DNA from: Priestia megaterium
GTDB lineage: Bacteria; Bacillota; Bacilli; Bacillales; Bacillaceae_H
DNA length: 64,000 bases
NCBI GenBank assembly: GCA_008180335.1
Contig: VTEF01000003.1
Span: 186,001-250,000 of the forward strand
Direction of reading: 5' to 3'
Shown here piece after piece: positions 62,057 through 64,000 of the stretch (its first letter is position 1; each line of letters begins with the position of its first letter). The position numbers and the translations under genes are program-made. The notes below the pieces were generated by a model. It was not told the origin of the DNA. It did not search any database and saw only the letters and a list, made by a program, of their open reading frames with translations.

Positions 62057-62257
62057 ATGGAACAAGGTAAAGTAAAATGGTTTAATGCAGAAAAAGGATT
62101 TGGATTTATCGAGCGTGAAGATGGAGACGATGTATTCGTACATTTCTCAGCTATTCAAGGCGAAGGATTCAAATCTTTAGACGAAGGTCAAGCTGTAACT
62201 TTTGAATTAGAACAAGGCCAGCGCGGACCTCAAGCTGCTAACGTTCAAAAAGCATAA
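62057..62257 (+). CDS. cspC: Cold-shock protein CspC-like
   Basis: The 66-residue OB-fold protein has RNP1-like KGFGFIER (residues 13-20) and RNP2-like [10 protein letters not shown] (residues 24-33). [20 protein letters not shown] and the end AANVQKA are closest, from memory, to B. subtilis CspC rather than CspB or CspD. It binds single-stranded RNA and DNA. GAGGAGGAAG lies before the ATG. A long leader with TTGTTC/GAACAA and GCATAATTTATGC complementarity suggests post-transcriptional cold control. Confidence 0.9.
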   Translation: MEQGKVKWFNAEKGFGFIEREDGDDVFVHFSAIQGEGFKSLDEGQAVTFELEQGQRGPQAANVQKA

Positions 62258-62280
62258 TCTTGCCCCTTATTACACACATG

Positions 62281-62313
62281 AAAAAACGGACTCTCAACTG
62301 AGAATCCGTTTTT
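62281..62313. terminator. Terminator of cspC
   Basis: AAAAACGGACTCTC pairs with GAGAATCCGTTTTT (one mismatch) with a short loop, 23 bases after the stop; also usable from the minus-strand side. Confidence 0.85.
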
Positions 62314-62378
62314 CGTATTACTTGTTAAAAAAGTGAAACGTCAAGCAGTGGTATTTAATACTCTCGAACATCCATTTT

Positions 62379-64000
62379 TTAATTCAAGTTAAATCTCTTT
62401 TTGAAATCCAAATCTAATTCAAATAGATTGTTTTCGTCTGTTAAAAATTTATAATCAACATACGTTCTTTCTTTTTTTGACATTTCATCGACAAATGGAG
62501 AATACGTACGGAAAAACAGTTTGTTTTTCTTTTCATCAAATTCTACAAGTCGCAGCCAGCCATTTCCACCTCGATAATTTGATTGATAATTGACTAGCAT
62601 TTGAATGACATCGTTCCCTGCTGCGTTTTGTTTGACTTGGTGTGCTAGCCCAAAATAATGTCCATTAACCGTCATAAACACCTGATTGTGATCCTTTACA
62701 AGTTCATCCCAAATTAGTCGGCCGTTAGACGATTCAACAGCAACAGTTTTATTATTTTCAACTGCAGGATAAATGATATCATGAGAAACAATAATAGTCG
62801 GTTTATCTTTATGCTGATTTAAAACATCTTTTGACCATTGTAAGTCGGTTTCAAGATTGTCCATATCGACGATTAAGAATAAGTATTCATAGCTTCCTGC
62901 CTTAACAATTGCATAAGAGCCATATCCCGAATCAGACGATCCCTTATAGTATTCTTTATCAGCAAAACGCTGTGGCCCATAATAAGTTAAGAATGGATTA
63001 CCATTTGCGTAGTCATGATTCCCTGCCGCGATCATATAAGGAATTTCTTTTTTATCTAAATAAGAAATGGATTTAAGAGAATTCTGCCATTGCACTTCTG
63101 AATTATTATCAACAATGTCTCCAACAAATGTATTCATGACAATATTGTTTTTCTTCGTTTGCTTAGAAATCCATTTCATTTGGCTATCAAAAATCTCTGG
63201 GTTTTGGCTTGAGTATTTTTGTGTATCTGGGACAAAAAGAAAATTATAATTTTTTTTGCTTGTTAGAAGTCGCATTCTATCATTTGTTCCTTCAAATGGT
63301 TGATCGTCTTGAGCATTTGGATCAAGCCATTCTTTTTTAGTTAAAGCCTCATTAGCAATACGTATTTCCTGGATGTTACCTGCAAATAGTGCATCTAATT
63401 TATTTCCCCACTCAGACGCCCCGATGTTCCAGCCTTTTCCTTCTAAAGTTGCAATACCTATGACCTCTTCTGACTTTCCGTAATCACTAACGCCATTCAC
63501 TGTTAAAGTTGTCGTTTCGCCGTCATTAACAACCGCTAAATGATACCATTCACCAGGATTTAAAGAACGAGACCAGTTGCTTACATTATAGTTTAAATTA
63601 TTTGGATGGCTTGTCCATTGAATTTCTTGATCACTAGATACAGATAATGTAGTAAGGATTTCTTTCTCGCCGTTCATTTTATTAAGATCAGCAGCCTGTC
63701 CTTGTCTCGTTAAAATTCCCATCCAACTGTGTAAACTACTATTAAAATTACTTGGTAATTTAAAAATTGCTTCGACGGTAAAGCCATCTTTAAATTCTTC
63801 TGAATTGATTGGTGCATCATTAGTTGTTTTTAAATATCTTCCTGCAGGAGCATTTTTATAATTTGCAAATTGCAAGGTATCCACGTTTTCTTTGTCATGA
63901 TAATCTTCTTCTGACCATTTAATCATATTTTCCAATTCTGGTGTAGATGGATCTCCAACTGTTACTAGCTCTAAATCATTCCCATTTTTACTTGCATCTT
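62379..64000 (-). CDS. Metallophosphoesterase with N-terminal LamG/concanavalin-like domain (5' end outside window)
   Basis: The frame is open to the right edge, so the gene starts beyond 64000; a TTG at 63935 is not a credible start. The visible part has a laminin-G-like region (FTVEAIFKLPSNF, GEWYHLAVVNDGETTTLTVNG, GNIQEIRIANEAL) and then a calcineurin-like phosphoesterase with FVPDTQKYS, VGDIVDNNSE, AAGNHDYANG, IIVSHDIIYP and NGHYFGLAHQ giving all metal ligands. LamG coupling and likely export suggest an extracellular or wall-bound phosphatase acting on polymers. No wall-sorting signal is seen at its C-terminus. Confidence 0.82.
   Translation of the reverse strand, partial: DASKNGNDLELVTVGDPSTPELENMIKWSEEDYHDKENVDTLQFANYKNAPAGRYLKTTNDAPINSEEFKDGFTVEAIFKLPSNFNSSLHSWMGILTRQGQAADLNKMNGEKEILTTLSVSSDQEIQWTSHPNNLNYNVSNWSRSLNPGEWYHLAVVNDGETTTLTVNGVSDYGKSEEVIGIATLEGKGWNIGASEWGNKLDALFAGNIQEIRIANEALTKKEWLDPNAQDDQPFEGTNDRMRLLTSKKNYNFLFVPDTQKYSSQNPEIFDSQMKWISKQTKKNNIVMNTFVGDIVDNNSEVQWQNSLKSISYLDKKEIPYMIAAGNHDYANGNPFLTYYGPQRFADKEYYKGSSDSGYGSYAIVKAGSYEYLFLIVDMDNLETDLQWSKDVLNQHKDKPTIIVSHDIIYPAVENNKTVAVESSNGRLIWDELVKDHNQVFMTVNGHYFGLAHQVKQNAAGNDVIQMLVNYQSNYRGGNGWLRLVEFDEKKNKLFFRTYSPFVDEMSKKERTYVDYKFLTDENNLFELDLDFKKRFNLN

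Noticed and set aside
1-64000. CRISPR arrays, tRNA or rRNA genes, prophage, defence systems
   Set aside because: No regularly spaced repeats, cloverleaf sequences, rRNA motifs or recognisable defence or phage genes were seen on either strand.

Overview
The window looks like chromosome of a low-GC, endospore-forming Bacillaceae, most likely Priestia (Bacillus) megaterium. The basis is inference: gene order in the anaerobic cobalamin operon (cbiW-cbiH60-cbiX-cbiJ-cbiC-cbiD-cbiET-cbiL-cbiF-cbiG-cbiA) is the one described for the B. megaterium cobI operon, there is a spore protein gene (sspH), base composition is AT-rich, and Shine-Dalgarno sites are strong. No tRNA, rRNA, CRISPR array, intact insertion sequence or phage was seen.

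Layout. (1) 1-9930, minus strand: the cobI operon, running out of the window inside cbiA, preceded by a cobalamin riboswitch and an intrinsic terminator in its leader. (2) 10061-26480: housekeeping and accessory genes: AlkD-type DNA repair, M42 peptidase, IDEAL-domain protein, glycine betaine transporter, an ammonium transporter broken by a one-base frameshift and coupled to a coiled-coil gene, the Rex-controlled yjlC-ndh pair, a decayed amidohydrolase, an orphan trpB, a luciferase-like monooxygenase, a potassium channel, sspH, a DHH phosphoesterase, and an Rrf2 regulator/IDEAL-like protein/nitroreductase set. (3) 26517-34136, plus strand: a kinase-like gene and then a compact six-gene cluster (PIG-L deacetylase, two paralogous GT4 glycosyltransferases, ATP-grasp ligase, APH-type kinase, NDP-sugar epimerase). 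This is the best candidate for an undescribed pathway. (4) 34269-43038: a GlnK/GlnL-type two-component system beside a glutamate/dicarboxylate symporter, a VOC protein, an M20 carbamoylase, IseA under a clear WalR-type site, and a DedA protein. (5) 43216-54341: exporters (MATE, two MFS), DeoR/IolW-like/HbpS-like operon, ArsR and Rrf2 regulators, an FAD reductase, and several gene remnants including an IS3-family end. (6) 54403-64000: pepF, exoA, a two-domain secreted nucleotidase (YfkN-like), cspC, and a LamG-metallophosphoesterase that runs off the right edge.

How the genes fit together. The cob genes carry tetrapyrrole from cobalt insertion (CbiX) through methylation and ring contraction to cobyrinate, switched by cobalamin. 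The 27.5-34.1 kb cluster resembles bacillithiol-type chemistry in logic (glycosyl transfer, N-deacetylation, ligation to the free amine) with added phosphorylation and a second glycosylation, so it may build an aminosugar conjugate or a spore/envelope glycan. Regulatory sites visible in sequence include a Rex operator, a triple-half-site WalR element, matched palindromes at an arsR gene and its MFS neighbour, and a 35-bp palindrome ahead of the deoR gene. Most convergent or isolated genes end in long perfect hairpins. Decayed genes concentrate at 14.5, 18.2, 40.6, 47.7-48.0, 50.5 and 54.1 kb.
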